Part shown: positions 23,690 to 36,200 of the stretch, one piece after another
Numbering within the stretch: position 1 is the stretch's first letter
Layout: the number at the start of each line of letters is the position of its first letter
Assembly: GCA_016647705.1 (NCBI GenBank)
Contig: CM028327.1
Span: 42,348,017-42,412,016 of the forward strand
DNA length: 64,000 bases
Direction: 5' to 3'
DNA from: Eucommia ulmoides
Taxonomy: Eukaryota; Streptophyta; Magnoliopsida; Garryales; Eucommiaceae
Notes under the pieces: generated by a model
Told to the model about the DNA's origin: nothing
What the model saw: only the letters and a program-made list of their open reading frames with translations
Databases searched by the model: none
Translations under genes and position numbers: made by a program

Positions 23690-24376
23690 TCTACAATCCA
23701 GAATAATGAATGTCTCTCAACTTAACTCTTTTTCCCTCAACTTAGGTTATGCATCGTGGGTGAGTCTGTCAGCATTGTACCTTCAGTGTGACAATCAGTC
23801 GAGAGTTTCTCAGTAATTTGACAAATTGATAGTTAGGAAGAAGTGTGTGTACCTGTTTAGACACAATTGTAGGTATTTATAGGTGTGGGGGGGACTTGTT
23901 CAACGAGTTTTCCCATGATCTCGGCCATTTGCCAGTATCACGGCATAAATGTCAGGATATGGGGGACAAGAGTTGTTATTGAGGAGTAATGACCCTCTCC
24001 TAAACGAGCAACATTCGTTGTAACCATCTCAATAGTTGTGTTATGCCCTGGGGTCGAGGAGCTAATCTTTGTTATTTTGGCAAAGATCACAGAGTCGAGA
24101 GGTGACATACAATTACTCGAGAAAGGTAAAGACATTTTCCTTCGCGGGTAAAGGGCATCTCGATCACTCCCGATTGGCAGCCCCAATAGAGATGGTAGGG
24201 GTCGCAGCCCCAATCGGGGGGGTGGAGTCAAAGTCCGAGGGGTTAGACTTTCCCTAGTCAGGTTGATATTGTAGTTAGCTTGTTCAAGATGAAGAGTTCC
24301 TCATGCTTGCCACGTGTTAAGGACATGTGACTGAAGAGTCGTGACTAAAGAGTCGTGCCTGATTTTCTCTCCATCA
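23690..24376 (-). mobile_element. Probable 3' LTR of the Tat element
   Basis: On the minus strand a purine tract AAAATAGGGGGCATC is followed by TGATGGAGAG, taken as the LTR start at 24376. A TATA box CCTATAAATACC lies near 23880. The left end is not fixed; about 23690 is a guess. Confidence 0.45.
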
Positions 24377-24757
24377 GATGCCCCCTATTTTCAAGCGCAT
24401 GGCAAGATGCATTTAGGAATATTGTTAGGAGAGGGGTCTCAAGATCCGTTTTCAAAGAAGGTGTCAAGAATAACCTGACGTCTGCTGGTTTCAATAGAAG
24501 TTGTTTTGATTTGCATGTTTGGAGGACAAGCCCGTAGATTTGACACAATCTGCACCCACTTCAAGGCAACTTTTATCATCATTGCAGCCTTTTGAAGTTC
24601 CTCATCTATTAGTCTTGTCAACGCATGGCTTTTGAGAATCCTACCTTTTGGCGTTTCTCTTTCTCCCGCCTATTTAAGGCGTGCCATACTATCTTTTTTT
24701 TCTCTATCCTTATCTTTAAGTGTTTTTTCAACGATCTTCCATTTTTAGTCTTCCGGC

Positions 24758-25176
24758 ATGGACTATGTCCACTACGATATGGGGGCGTATCAAGAAAAAT
24801 AATTCAGGGATGTGCGAAGAATAGATACATTGATTGTCGAGCTGAAGACAAAAGTAAGGCCTAACCAGCGCCTCTGTATGTTGGAGGAGCTCTGATCCTT
24901 GTACGTCTCTCTGGACTCCAATTACTACGCCATTGTCTCGGAGATGCTCGAGAGTTGGATAAGTTCAAGAAAGAGGAGTCCAGGACAAACAACCTTGCAA
25001 TGACTCTAGAGGGTGAGATGAAGCTCCAGGCTCAAGCTGAGGTGCGGTGCCATGCACGCAATATGAAGATCAATGAGCTCCTTAACGTGCTCGGGGAGTA
25101 CAGGGAGGTGGATGGCTACCATTTTACAGATGAGGAAATGACTTCGAGTTTGAGGGGATGGCAAGGAGGAACGTAG
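24758..25176 (+). pseudogene. Antisense accessory ORF remnant 1 of the Tat element (coiled-coil-like)
   Basis: Starts MDYVHYDMGAYQEK. It continues through in-frame stops and a frameshift to RIDTLIVELKTKVRPNQRL, SNYYAIVSEMLES, DKFKKEESRTNNLAMTLEGE and NVLGEYREVDGY. It is rich in Leu, Glu, Lys and Arg with heptad-like spacing. It lies antisense between the integrase and the 3' LTR. It shares several positions with the second ORF remnant, suggesting an internal duplication. The function is unknown. Confidence 0.5.
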
Positions 25177-25969
25177 GTTCTCGTTATATTCGTTTTCTTA
25201 TTGTTTTTGTTGTTGTTGCTTCATTTCTTTCTTTTTTTTGAATGAATGGGGCACTTCCATGTTTCCCCAAACCCTCTCATCTTCTCTTTATACATGAGGA
25301 TAATTTTGGTGTCTCATTTACTCTATTTTGCCTTTTTACTGATTGAATGCGTAAAGTACTATAGGAATGCCACAACAATGGTAAGAAGTGCGCCAGACAA
25401 TATTACGTGGGCTATAGAAATTCAGGTTAAGTAGAGGGTTACTTCGAGCTCGAAGGCCTTTAGGATTTGATAACCTCCTGGCTCACCCGACTCATCAAGC
25501 GCATTCGAGTTTGATCTCAGGATTTCGCCGAGTTTGGGACCTCGAACCGTCAGGGTTGGCCAATAGCCTTTCATTCCCGATTTTTCTCCTTTCTACGCAT
25601 GCCTGCCGGTTCACGTAGTCGCCCCTCAGCAATGACTCTTCTGCTTGGTTGAAATGGCGACCAAACTGGATATCACATTGCCGAACTAAGAATATCTAGG
25701 TTGGATAGTACAAAACACCTCAATATCGGGGAATGATAGATTTTGCGGCGGGGAGGTTTTCTAAGTCTCATTTCCATTCGCGTGTTGGATGTGATAGTTT
25801 GCGTGTTTCCAAGGGTCTTCATAGCGTTTTACTACTACTACTTTTGAGATGCTCCTTCCAATCAATCATTGACACTCGGAACTTGTGCCTCTTGATATGC
25901 CCTTTTCGAGGCCACCGATTTATGGTTAATTTTTTATTCATTTTTTCCACTTCCTATTGATAGAGTTTT

Positions 25970-26390
25970 ATGATGGGTCTTCACGAGGATGTTGAGAAGT
26001 ACCGAGCCAAGAAAAATCGTGATATGAAGAGACTTGAAGTCCTCATCCAGCAGTTGAAGGCAGAAATGCAACTGTTATATCGCTTGCGTAAGCTAGAGGT
26101 ACTACGCATTCTTTTCGTTAGTCTGGGTGCCCACCACTATAATGCGGTGGCTAAGGTCCTAAATACATTATACAAGTTGTAGGACAAGAGAGAGAGCATG
26201 AATGGGCTCTATGAGAGTCTAAACAAGCTTTGGATGGAGCTGGTGAAGTAGAGGGCAACCAGGATGGCAACGGAGGCCAAAAGGGAGACCCAAAAGACGA
26301 AAATCCAAGAGCTTATCTCCATCATGTCGAACTACAACATGGTAGATGGCCTTCGGTCCTTTAATGACGAAGCAGGCTTGAGCAATTAAG
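25970..26390 (+). pseudogene. Antisense accessory ORF remnant 2 of the Tat element (coiled-coil-like)
   Basis: Reads RLEVLIQQLKAEMQLLYRL, HHYNAVAKVLNTLYKL, then after a stop KRESMNGLYESLNKLW and ELISIMSNYNMVDGLRSF. The order of segments parallels remnant 1: the LIVELK/LIQQLK, YYAIVSEML/HYNAVAKVL and LGEYREVDGY/MSNYNMVDGL positions match. It was probably duplicated and then decayed. The function is unknown. Confidence 0.5.
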
Positions 26391-26589
26391 GCCCCTTCGA
26401 TTCGCAATGGTAGGAAAGGGAAAGAAGTTGCTTTATCCTCGTTGCTTCGCATCTTCCTGACGCAATAAAAAAATAAATAGTAGTACCGTGTAGTTTCTAG
26501 AAAAAAAAATTCAAACCAAGTGGGCCTGGGTTCGCAACCCATGGTTCGTTTGCAAATTGACAACCTTCTATCCTTGTCGATTCCCTACT

Positions 26590-28520
26590 CGAGTAGATGA
26601 CGGATATTGGGTGTGCCCGAGTACAAGGAAGGTTTTTCTGGTCATCGCCAATCAAACTTGTCAGGTGGCTGAAGCCGTCTGGTCAAATGAGTGTGTCCTA
26701 ATGTTCTGATCGTGATCTCCTTTCTACCCATCCACTGGCCAAAAATATCCTTGCCTGAGTGCCTTTCTTGCCAAGGATCGTGTTTCCAAATGGTTGCCAC
26801 ATAGTTCTTAATAAATATCTTAGAGTACATAATGGCCTTCATTTTGGTATGGACACCAAAGTGACGGACCCATGAAAGATCGTTTGTACAATACTTCCCG
26901 TATTAGTACGTACAGAGATACCTGGTACTGAACCCTTCTGGCTTCGTTCTTCTAGTCGGGAAAGATTCCACTGTCGAGGTAATTGAAGATGGGATCCATC
27001 CACCCAATTTGGTGCATTACTATCTTGATTTCTTCTTTGATGTTGTCCCCAGCTCGATCTAAGCACTTTTTCGACCAAGATGGTCTTTTTCCCCTTATTG
27101 TTGAAAGTAGAGGCCAAGTTGGCCAACAAGTCTATGTGTTTGTTCTCCTCCCTCAAAATTTTCTTGATGCTGACTTTTGAGGAACCTTGCATGCGTAGCT
27201 AGGCTTTGCTCAGATACACCATCATTTTTGCCTCTTTGGCAGCATATTCCTCATTGATTTAGTTCGCTACAAGAAGCGAGTCATAGTAGAGCTCCACCTC
27301 GAGCAACCCGAGTTCTTTGAGGATCCTCAAGGAGGAGATTAGTGCTTTGTACTAAGTTTCATTGTTTGTAACTTTGAAACCAAGCCTTAACGTATACTCC
27401 AGGATATCTCCCTCGGGGGTGAGGATTACCAACCTGGCCCCCGAGCCACTCTGGTTTGATGATCCATTGACGTGAGTAGTCTAGGCGTCGGCAACTTGTT
27501 GGTTGGGGTCTAGGGCGATTTCTTCTTCCATCGGGGCTTTTTTCTCGGGGAAAGTAAACTCTAATATGAAGTCAGCTAACAGCTTCCCCTATATGGTGGT
27601 TCTTGGGAGATACTCGATATAGAACTCCCCGAGTTTGATTGATTACTTAAGTAATCGTCCACAAGTTTCTGGTTGGTGCAGTATGAGCCTCAGTGGTTAG
27701 TTGGTTAACACCGAGCTCACAACGTGTGATGGCGCCGCCAAGTGGATAATCATTTCCTATCCAATACTCAGGAAATAAAATAATTCAAAATCGTTACTCG
27801 CCCAGCCAGGCATTGTGTCTCCTTGACTGTTCTTGGAGATGTCATGTTTAAGATCGCCCTGACCTGTTCTGGGTTAGATTTGATTCCCCTTCTTATTACT
27901 AGATGGCTAAAGAATTTCTCAACATTGACCTCGAACTCGTATTTGCTCGGGTTCAACTTCATCCTATGCTTGCTAAACACGTCGAAGCATTCATGTAGAT
28001 TTACCAGATGGTCGTTAATAACTTTGCCCTTGATAAGCATGTTGTCAATATAGATCTCTATAGTATTTCGGTGTATATTAATGAATATTTTATTCACCAA
28101 GCTCTGGTATGTCGCTCCGACATTTTTTAGCCCGAACAGCATCACTCTGTAACAGTACAAGCCCTTATTAGTGATGAAGGCTATTTTTTCATTGTTGGGC
28201 GGGTACATACTAATCTAGTTGTAACTTGAAAAGGCATCGAGAAAATTAAGCGACTCGTAACCGGAAGTAGCATCTACGATTATGTCAATCTTTGGCAATG
28301 GAAAATAGTCCTTCAGGCAGGCCTTGTTGAGGTTGGTGAAGTCCACACACGTACATCACTTTCTCATCTTTTTCTTTACCAGGAAAACTTTTTCTATCCA
28401 GAAGGAGAAGTTGATTTCTTCGACTGTACCCTCATCAATTAGTTTCTTGGTTTCTTCTTCGATCACAGCCTGTCGTTTTGATCTAAACTTCTGTTGCTTC
28501 TGTCAGATCGGAGGGTACAC
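26590..28520 (-). pseudogene. Tat-type pol remnant: reverse transcriptase, RNase H, integrase start
   Basis: Reverse transcriptase is the clearest part (28208-27768), with CVDFTNLNKACLKDYFPLP just upstream, then NEKIAFITNKGLYCYRVM, FGLKNVGATYQSLVNKIF and EIYIDNMLIKG. The catalytic YVDD position reads YIDN, so the second Asp is lost. RNase H shows LRLGFKVTNNET and REENKHIDLLANLASTF. The integrase zinc-finger region is only vaguely readable at 26842-26642. Stops and frameshifts occur throughout. Confidence 0.7.
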
Positions 28521-28869
28521 TGGATCATTATACAACTAATGCGTAAAGATACTTAGGTTTTTCCTTGGCATATTCGCATGAGACGAGGCGAACACGACAT
28601 GATTGGCTCTGAGAAGTTCAATCAGTTGCTCATTTTTGTCTCTTGGGAAAGCCATCCCATTCTAAACAATTAGATCTGGGTTGGTCAGTAAATTCGGATA
28701 TCCTCTAGCTCTTCGTTAGGATGAGTTCATAGTTGACTTGGCTGCTCTACCCGCGGGTCCAGGATGTCCCCTTTCTCGGGACGTTCCCAGGCGGAAAGTC
28801 CACTTTGACCTTCTCGTACTTTGATTGCTATTGGGGAATCTCTATCTCAGTTACGAAACGTTCCCAAGC

Positions 28870-29330
28870 TAGCTTCTAGCTTCCAGCACCTTACTGATCC
28901 CACTCTTAATCAGAAACTTTAGCATCAGGTGGTATGTTGAAGTGATGGTGTTTAAAGCATTTAAGCAACGTCTTTCGATGATAGCATTGTACATCAATGG
29001 ACAGTATACTGCCATGAATTGTGTGTCAACCGTTGAGTGCTTTTGCTCCATGCCCATCATGATTTAAAGTGTGATCCATCCGAGGGGCTTCAATATTTTC
29101 CTGTCAAAACTGACCAGGGGGTCATCATCGATTTTAGTTGGTTGCGATCGATTCCCATATTATTGAATGTAGTTGAGTAGATTATCTCCATTGAGCTACC
29201 ACTGTCGACCAACACGTGCTCCACATTGTAGTTAGCGATCTACAGGGTGACCATAAGAGCATCGTCGTGGGGCGTGTAAACCCTGCGCATGTCCTCTTCA
29301 GTAAAAGTGGTAGCCTCTATCTCTGTGAGG
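28870..29330 (-). pseudogene. Retroviral-type aspartic protease remnant of the Tat element
   Basis: Minus-strand translation gives YTPHDDALMVTL, then after a stop NYNVEHVLVDSGSSMEIIY, with the catalytic Asp-Ser-Gly kept. It is followed by YCPLMYNAIIERRCLNAL and TSTYHLMLKFLI. The latter match the usual YNAILGR and STYHL signatures of Tat proteases. It is broken by stops. Confidence 0.6.
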
Positions 29331-29469
29331 GGATTCTATGACACTTGGAATACGTATTCCTTAGTCAGGCAATTGCCTCGTGCTCAAACTTGGTTAGTCC
29401 TTCCGAGACGAATCCACCATGGATTGTGTGGATGTTCTCTCATGCCTCAGGTTTTTCTTTCTCCTCATC

Positions 29470-31060
29470 GAGACGTCAATCGTCCTGATCACAGTCAGTT
29501 GTGAATCTCTTGAGGTGGCCTCTTTAGATTAGCTGTTCAATCTTGTTCTTTAGATCATAACAGTCGCTGATGGTATAGCCATGGTTACAGTGGAAATCAC
29601 ACCACTTGTCAGAGTTAGTGGTTTTCCCTCAATTATTCATCGGTTGTGGCCAGTTAACCAACTTTTTGTCCCATATCTGCGTCAAGACAGTTCCTAATGA
29701 GGCGTTGGGGAGAAAATAATTTGTGATGTGTTGAAAGGACCCATTCCTCCTCGATTTCATGTAGGGCTGGCAAAACAGGTAACAGGTCATTACACGATAA
29801 CACGAAACACGATAAGACCCAAACACGAACATGACACGATAAGCTTATCGTGTCAGACTACCCAAACACGAACACGACACGAAAATTATCGACACGACAT
29901 GATAATTTTTCGTGTCACGCGATGACACGAAACCTATCAGGTAAACACGACACGATAAGACCTGATAGGTTTCTATTATACATTAATCTACCCATTACAC
30001 GTTAACCCATTACACGTTAACGACCTGTTAACCTGTTAATTTAAAACCATCTTAACAAATTATTATATATATTAAGTACTAATTTGTAATATTTGATAAT
30101 TTGGGGGGTGTAAAAATAATTTATTAAATTAACGGGTAACCTATTGGGTCACAGGTTATCGTGTAACCTGAATACACGAAATTCTTATCGTGTCTTATCG
30201 TGTAACCTATTGGGTTATCAGGTCAACCTGATAACCTGCACTATTTCTTATCAGGTTATCGGGTCTGACACGATAACGACCCGATACCTGATAAGTAAAA
30301 CCTAGACCTACTAATTTCGTGTCGGTCTCGTGTCGTGCCATCGTGTAAATACCTGTTTTGCCAGCCCTAATTTCATGTTAGCTCCTCATCTTTCTGGTTC
30401 GCTTTTTTGTTCGAGAATCATCTCAATTGGACTTATTGTTGTTAAGCTTGTTGGCCTTATTTTTTTCCTTAATGTCTTCTTTCTCATCGGCCCGAGCGCG
30501 ATACACATCTTCCACCTCAATGAATTAGGTGAAAGTGAAAAGGTTGTGACCAAGGTCTTAGGCGGCGCATAGGCCATGTCAAGTAGGGTTTGTCATTTCC
30601 TTACACATGTCGTTAAAGTTGCCACCGCTATTCTATCGTTTAGATCCACTATCTAGTCAGACTCCAAACAAAATTTCTCGATGCAGACTTCTAGCCTCTC
30701 ATCTTTCTTGTCTTATGAACTTGAGGTGCGTTGTGTTCTTGGCCCATCTCTTACTACTCATGAACCTGTACGTGAAAGCAATACTAAAATATTCAAATGA
30801 ATAAAAAAAATACCTAGTTTCAATACTTTGTACCACTTCTTGGTTGTTCCAATCAGAGTCACTTGGAATACCTGGCATTTGGTCGACTTGGTCTTCCTCC
30901 GCATATCCATATGGACGTGGTACGTGTCAAGGTATTCATCTAGATTAGAATTGCCTTGGTATATCCCGATCTGGGGTGGAAGCTTGAAGTTTGTGGGGTC
31001 ATTTTCCTGTAGTACTCGGTAGTAAAGAGATAAGCATTCCTTTTTACGATCTCATAAATG
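29470..31060 (-). pseudogene. Tat-type gag remnant, interrupted by a hAT MITE
   Basis: The right part (31020-30830) gives NFKLPPQIGIYQGN, NLDEYLDTYHVHM and ATEKWYKVL-like text (VTLIGTTKKWYKVLKLG), typical of the gag capsid domain. The left part near 29610-29530 gives KWCDFHCNHGYTISDCYDLK, a CCHC-like knuckle followed by KNKIEQLI. The insertion at 29762-30369 separates the two. Several stops are present. Confidence 0.6.
29762..30369. mobile_element. hAT-type MITE inserted in the Tat gag
   Basis: Terminal inverted repeats TAGGGCTGGCAAAACAGGTA and TACCTGTTTTGCCAGCCCTA. A perfect 8-bp target duplication ATTTCATG flanks it (29754-29761 and 30370-30377). The interior is filled with repeated CACGATAA / TTATCGTGT words and has no ORF. 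An 8-bp TSD and TAGGG ends identify a hAT. Confidence 0.92.
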
Positions 31061-31329
31061 TTGGGTTCCTAATAAGCCTAAAAGTAATTACTTATTACCG
31101 ATAAATGGAAATTAGTATATAATAAACCAAGAACTCTCATTCGATAGTTTTCACGAACCGTTTGATCCTAGATTTGAAAACCACCGGTTACAAGATTACA
31201 AATTTGCTCTTCGCGAGTTTATAGGGATTGAGAGTTTTCATATTCAACAAAGTCATTTTATTAAAATCAAAATAACTATTATTGTACATATTTTTTCACA
31301 ATCTAATTATATATTCTAATTCGTCTAAA

Positions 31330-31740
31330 TAAGATTTACAAAACGATATCAAATTCATTATTTTTGTCATTAATTTCAATTTTCACATTCATATTACATT
31401 CAACATGATACTTTCAGAATTTGTAATTTTCACATTTCATGTTACATTCAATATTATATTTTTAAAATTTTCAATTTTCACGTGTACATTTAACATCAAA
31501 ATCACATTTATCAGTAAGTCATGTTACATTCAACACATATATAATTTGTTCTATTACCAATATTAGTTAATGTTATTTTCTATTAGATTGCATGTCATAT
31601 TCAACATTCACGGAAAACACAGAATCTAGTGATGTTAATGTTATAGATAACATTCACATGCATCTTAATTTAGAACTCTAAAAAAAAAATTAATATCAAT
31701 CACCGAATATTACATTTAATATTTAGTGTCACATGAACTA
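31330..31740. repeat. Cluster of TGTTACATTCAACA-like words (left half of cluster B)
   Basis: TTACATTCAACA, TGTTACATTCAA, AACATTCACATG and similar words recur about every 30-60 bp. The copia element with TSD TAAGA was inserted into this field, which resumes at 38177 with TGTTACATATAACATTTACA. Confidence 0.5.
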
Positions 31741-31745
31741 TAAGA

Positions 31746-32690
31746 TGTTGTCGCAGAAAATAAATAAAGTACGAGTTTACCAAAATTTCTTGAGATGAGT
31801 CGCGGACTAGGTCGCTCTCTTTAAGACGTTTCGCGGCTCTGCCCAAGAACGTGCAAGCAGTGTATCAGCCCCGTCGTCCCCAGGATAAAACAGCCCAGAA
31901 TTCTCCTCTGTCTAGGACGTTCTTTGCACTGTAGAAGTCTCGAAAACTAAACACCCCCACACACTGTTCGCAAAACGAACAAACTGCTCGGAAACCAAAA
32001 TCGGACTGACAAAACAGTACCGGAACAAATCGGAACAATTCCGAAAGATCAAACCAAAAATTGTTTCGGAACAGAAACAGATCTGAAATTGGAACAGAAA
32101 CAGAAACGAATCCGGAACAGAAACAGAAATGAAACCGGAACAGAAACAGAAACGAAACCGGAACAGAAGCTGAAACAGAAACAGCTTACTGATTTTTTTT
32201 CTATGCCTCAACTGAAGAAAAAAAACTTCAATTTATAGGAAAAAAATTTTGTTTTGAAACCGAAAGTAATAAATAATAAAAACGTTTTTTGCTTCAAACG
32301 TTTTTAGGAAAATACAAACGTTTTTTTTTTATTTTATTTTAACGGTTCAAAATCAAAAGTTTTAAGAAAAAAAATATTTTAAATAAATTTTTTCTAAAAA
32401 ATAAATAAGTGCCACCTCATCACACGCTCGACTCGGCACGGCCGGCCGGACGGACGGCGGCGGCGGCGCGCGCGTGTGTGGTAAACCGATAGGGATGTAA
32501 CTCCTCTCCCCTCCACAAAATATGGGTACCCCTTGGGGCACACCCCAAGTGTCTCACATACCCCTAGATATCCACTTTAATTTTTCCTCTCCCAACCAAT
32601 GTGGGACAAAAGGTTTTGAGAAAAAAACCAATTTGACACATTTGGCACTTTCTATTCTAAAAATTAAATTAAAATTCATTTGTTTCAACA
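31746..32690 (-). mobile_element. 3' LTR of the copia element (945 bp)
   Basis: Contains A-rich repeats of CGGAACAGAAACAGAAACGA (32090-32190), and a CpG-dense block GGCCGGCCGGACGGACGG with GCGCGCGCG at about 32434-32476. The same-strand reading frames here arise from the GAAACA repeats and are not taken as genes. Confidence 0.9.
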
Positions 32691-33245
32691 ATCCCCCACT
32701 TGAATTTTTTAAAAACAATTTTTTCATCGAGCAGTATAATTCAATATAAGATTGTGCATAAGAAAAGGTATCTATCGACTTGAACCTTTACATAGTGAAG
32801 ATGCTTTAGATTATACTAGAGTAACTCGTAGTTTTGAACTCTATCTCTAACAACATCACACACACAACCCTATCAGGGTGTAGTCCAAAAGCCCGTGCTT
32901 TACGGCCATGCACGTGTATCCCAGTATAGTGAATGCTCTAGAGAATTTTGCCCAAAATTTCATAGGAAGCGGCCACACTTCCACACTCACATAGGTGAAT
33001 CTATCAAAAGTACTCTTGTAGCTAGGTACTCCACTCAAAAATAGAGTATAGATCTTATTAAGAGTTAATAAAAACTCAACCTTCTATCGCTTCAAGATAT
33101 CATGCTTCAAACAGCACATTTATGAAATAGAACTCAAATTTATAGCATGATTTTTCTCATATCACTTCATGAGTTGTTATTACACTTTGAACCTATTTCT
33201 TGGGATCTCCAGTCTATAGGTTGGGTTTCTCTCACAAGTGACTCG

Positions 33246-36200
33246 TCAATCTATGGGCTTGAGTCCCATTCCTTTCGAGGTTTTGTAAACCTTTTCTTGA
33301 GCTAATCCTTTCGTCAAAGGATCGGCTAAATTATCATCAGACCGTACATGATCCACTCTCACAGCCCCTGTAGAGATATACTCCCTAATAGTGTTGTGTT
33401 TGCGACGTATTTGTCGCTTTTTTTCGTTATAATAACGGTTCTGAATCTTTGCAATAGCCGCGGTACTATCACAATGGATCAAGACAGCTGGAATCGGTCT
33501 CTCCCATAAAGGGGTATCAGAAAGCAGGCTCCTTAACCACCCTGCTTCCTCGCTAGTCGAAGCTAGTGCAATCATCTCAGACTCCATGGTAGATTGAGCC
33601 AAAATAGTCTGTTTCTTAGACTTCCAAGAAACAGCTCCACCAGCTATACTAAATATATAGCCGCTAGTTGCCTTGGAGTCATCTGAAAGGGTATTCCAAT
33701 CAGCATCGCTATATCCTTCCAGAACAGCGGGAAACTTCTGATAATGTAATCCAAGGTTCATAGTTCTATTTAGATATCTCATAATCCTATTAATAGCATG
33801 TCAATGTTCAATACTTGGTCTACTTGTAAACCTGCATAGTAATCCCACAGCATACGCTATGTCGGGCCTAGTGCAGTCAGTGGCATATCGGAGACTGCCT
33901 ATGATGCTCGCATACTCAGTTTATCTAACACCGTCACCGGTGTTCTTGAACAACTTCACACTAGGGTCATAAGGAGTACATGCTGGTTTACAATCAAAAT
34001 AATTGTATTTCTTTAGAATCTTCTCTATATAATGAGATTGATCCAAAGAAATTCCATGTTTAGACCTAGTTATTTTAATACCAAGGATTACACTTGCTTC
34101 ACCAAGATCTTTCATATCGAAATTAGCACATAGCAAGGATTTTACATTATTCACAACATGAATATTGGAACCAAAAATTAGCAAGTCATCCACATAAATA
34201 CATATAATGGTGCAAACATTATTTTCAGATTTATAGTAAATGCATTTGTCACTTTCATTTACTTTAAAACCATGTGAAATGACTAGATTATCAAATTTCT
34301 CATGCCATTGCTTAGGTGCTTGTTTCAAACCATAAAGAGATTTATCTAATTTGCATACTTTGTTTTCTAGACCAGGAATAACAAATCCTTCAGGTTGGTC
34401 CATATAAATCTCTTCTTCTAATTCACCATTTAAAAAAGCAATTTTAACATCCATTTGATGCACAATAAGATCATGAATTGCAGCGAGAGATAAAAGTACA
34501 CGAATAGATGTAATTCTTGAAACAGGTGAGAAAGTATCAAAGAAATCTACATTCTCTCTTTGTCTAAACCCTTTGGCTACAAGACGAGCCTTATATTTAT
34601 CAATGGTTCCATCGGGATTCAATTTCTTCTTTAGAATCCATTTACATCCTATTGTTTTACAACCAGGAGGTAAATCTACCAAATGCCAAGTTCTATTTGA
34701 CTCGAGAGAGTCTAACTCGTCATCTATAGCCTCTTGCCATAAATTGGCATCTATAGAGGATAATGCCTCTTGGAGGGTAAGTGGATCCTCCTCTAAGGTA
34801 TATGCATAGAAATCCGAACCAAAGTCTTTAGCTATACGAGGTCGTTTACTCCTTCTAGGTTCAATATCTGATTCCTTATTAGATTCATTAATCCTAATGA
34901 TAGGTTCATTACTAGAAGTCGAGCCCCCACTATTCTTCAATTTGAAAGGAAATTTATATTCATAAAAATCAGCATCATTTGATTCAATGATAACTCTATC
35001 TTTCAAATCATAAAATCTATAAGCTTTACTATTTACCGCATAGTCAATAAAAACACATTCATAAGCTCTACTGGCAAGTTTTCTTCTTTTGGGGTCAGGA
35101 ATTCGAACATATGCCAAACAACCCCAAGTTTTAAAATAAGACAAATTTGGTTTCTTATTTTTGAAAACTTCATAAGGTGAAATTTTACTTTTCGATTTGG
35201 GAACTCTATTAAGTACATAGCAAATCGTTAATAAAATTTCACCCCACCAGTGAGAAGCTGCACCGGAATTAAGTAAAATAGCAACTACTGATTCAGCAAA
35301 AGTTCTATTTTTCCTTTCAGCCTTACCATTCATTTCAGGAGAATACGGTGCAGTTTTTTCATGAATAATCCCATGAGTTTTATAAAATTCAATAAAAATA
35401 TCGGAATCATATTCTGTTCCTCTATCACTACGTAATCTCTTAATTTTCTTATTGCATTGATTTTCAATCTCAGTTACAAAATTCTTAAACATTTCAAAAG
35501 CTTCACTTTTATTTTTCATGAGATAAACATAAGTAAAATTAGAACAATCATCTATGAATGTAATAAAATACCGTTTACCATTCCTAGTCAAGACTCCATC
35601 AAATTCACAAATATCTGAATGTATCAAGTCAAGAGATTCAGATTCTCTAATTACTGATTCATGAGGAGTTTTAGTAATTTTAGCTTGACTACAATATTCA
35701 CATTTTTCAAAATCATTCAAAGACAATTTAGGAATTAGTTCTAAGTTACTTAAGTTTTTAATAATGCGTTTGTTAACATGACAAAGTCTAGCATGCCAAA
35801 TATTAAAAGAACACAACATGTAGGCAGAAGAAGAAATTTTATTAATTTCAACATTTAGTTTGAACATTCTATCAGTTGCATATCCTTTCCCAACAAAAAT
35901 ATTATTTTTGGTTAAGGTGTACAAATCAGCCCCAATAGTTTGAGTGAAACCCGTCTTGTTTAGAAGATAGCCCGAAACCAAATTCTTTCTCATCTCTGGA
36001 GTATGCAGAACATCTTTAAGGATGACTGTCTTTCCAGAGGTAAACTTTAATTCCACTTCACCAGAACTGGCAACAATAGTGAAGTGGGAATCACCCAGCA
36101 AGACTTTCTTGTCTTCACTTTCAGAATAAGATTTGAACATGGTACGATCATAGCAGACATGGCGTGAAGCACCAGTGTCTACCCACCACCCTTCGGATCC

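Larger units (their letters stand above)
23690..31070 (-). mobile_element. Decayed Ty3/gypsy retrotransposon, Tat type, 5' truncated
   Basis: On the minus strand in order: gag (about 31060-29470), aspartic protease (29330-28870), reverse transcriptase (about 28520-27700), RNase H (about 27560-26950), integrase N-terminal part (about 26840-26590), two antisense ORF remnants on the plus strand (26390-24758), then a 3' LTR (about 24376-23690). Many stops and frameshifts break every domain. A hAT MITE interrupts gag. No 5' LTR is seen at the right end, where the sequence changes near 31070. Motifs resemble the Tat branch (Retand/Ogre/Grande), and antisense ORFs between pol and the 3' LTR are known in that branch. 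Confidence 0.72.

Noticed and set aside
31912-32211. Phe/Cys/Ser-rich frames in both LTRs of the copia element
   Set aside because: They come from the GAAACAGAAACGG repeats of the LTR read in antisense. They are present in both LTRs and are not a gene.
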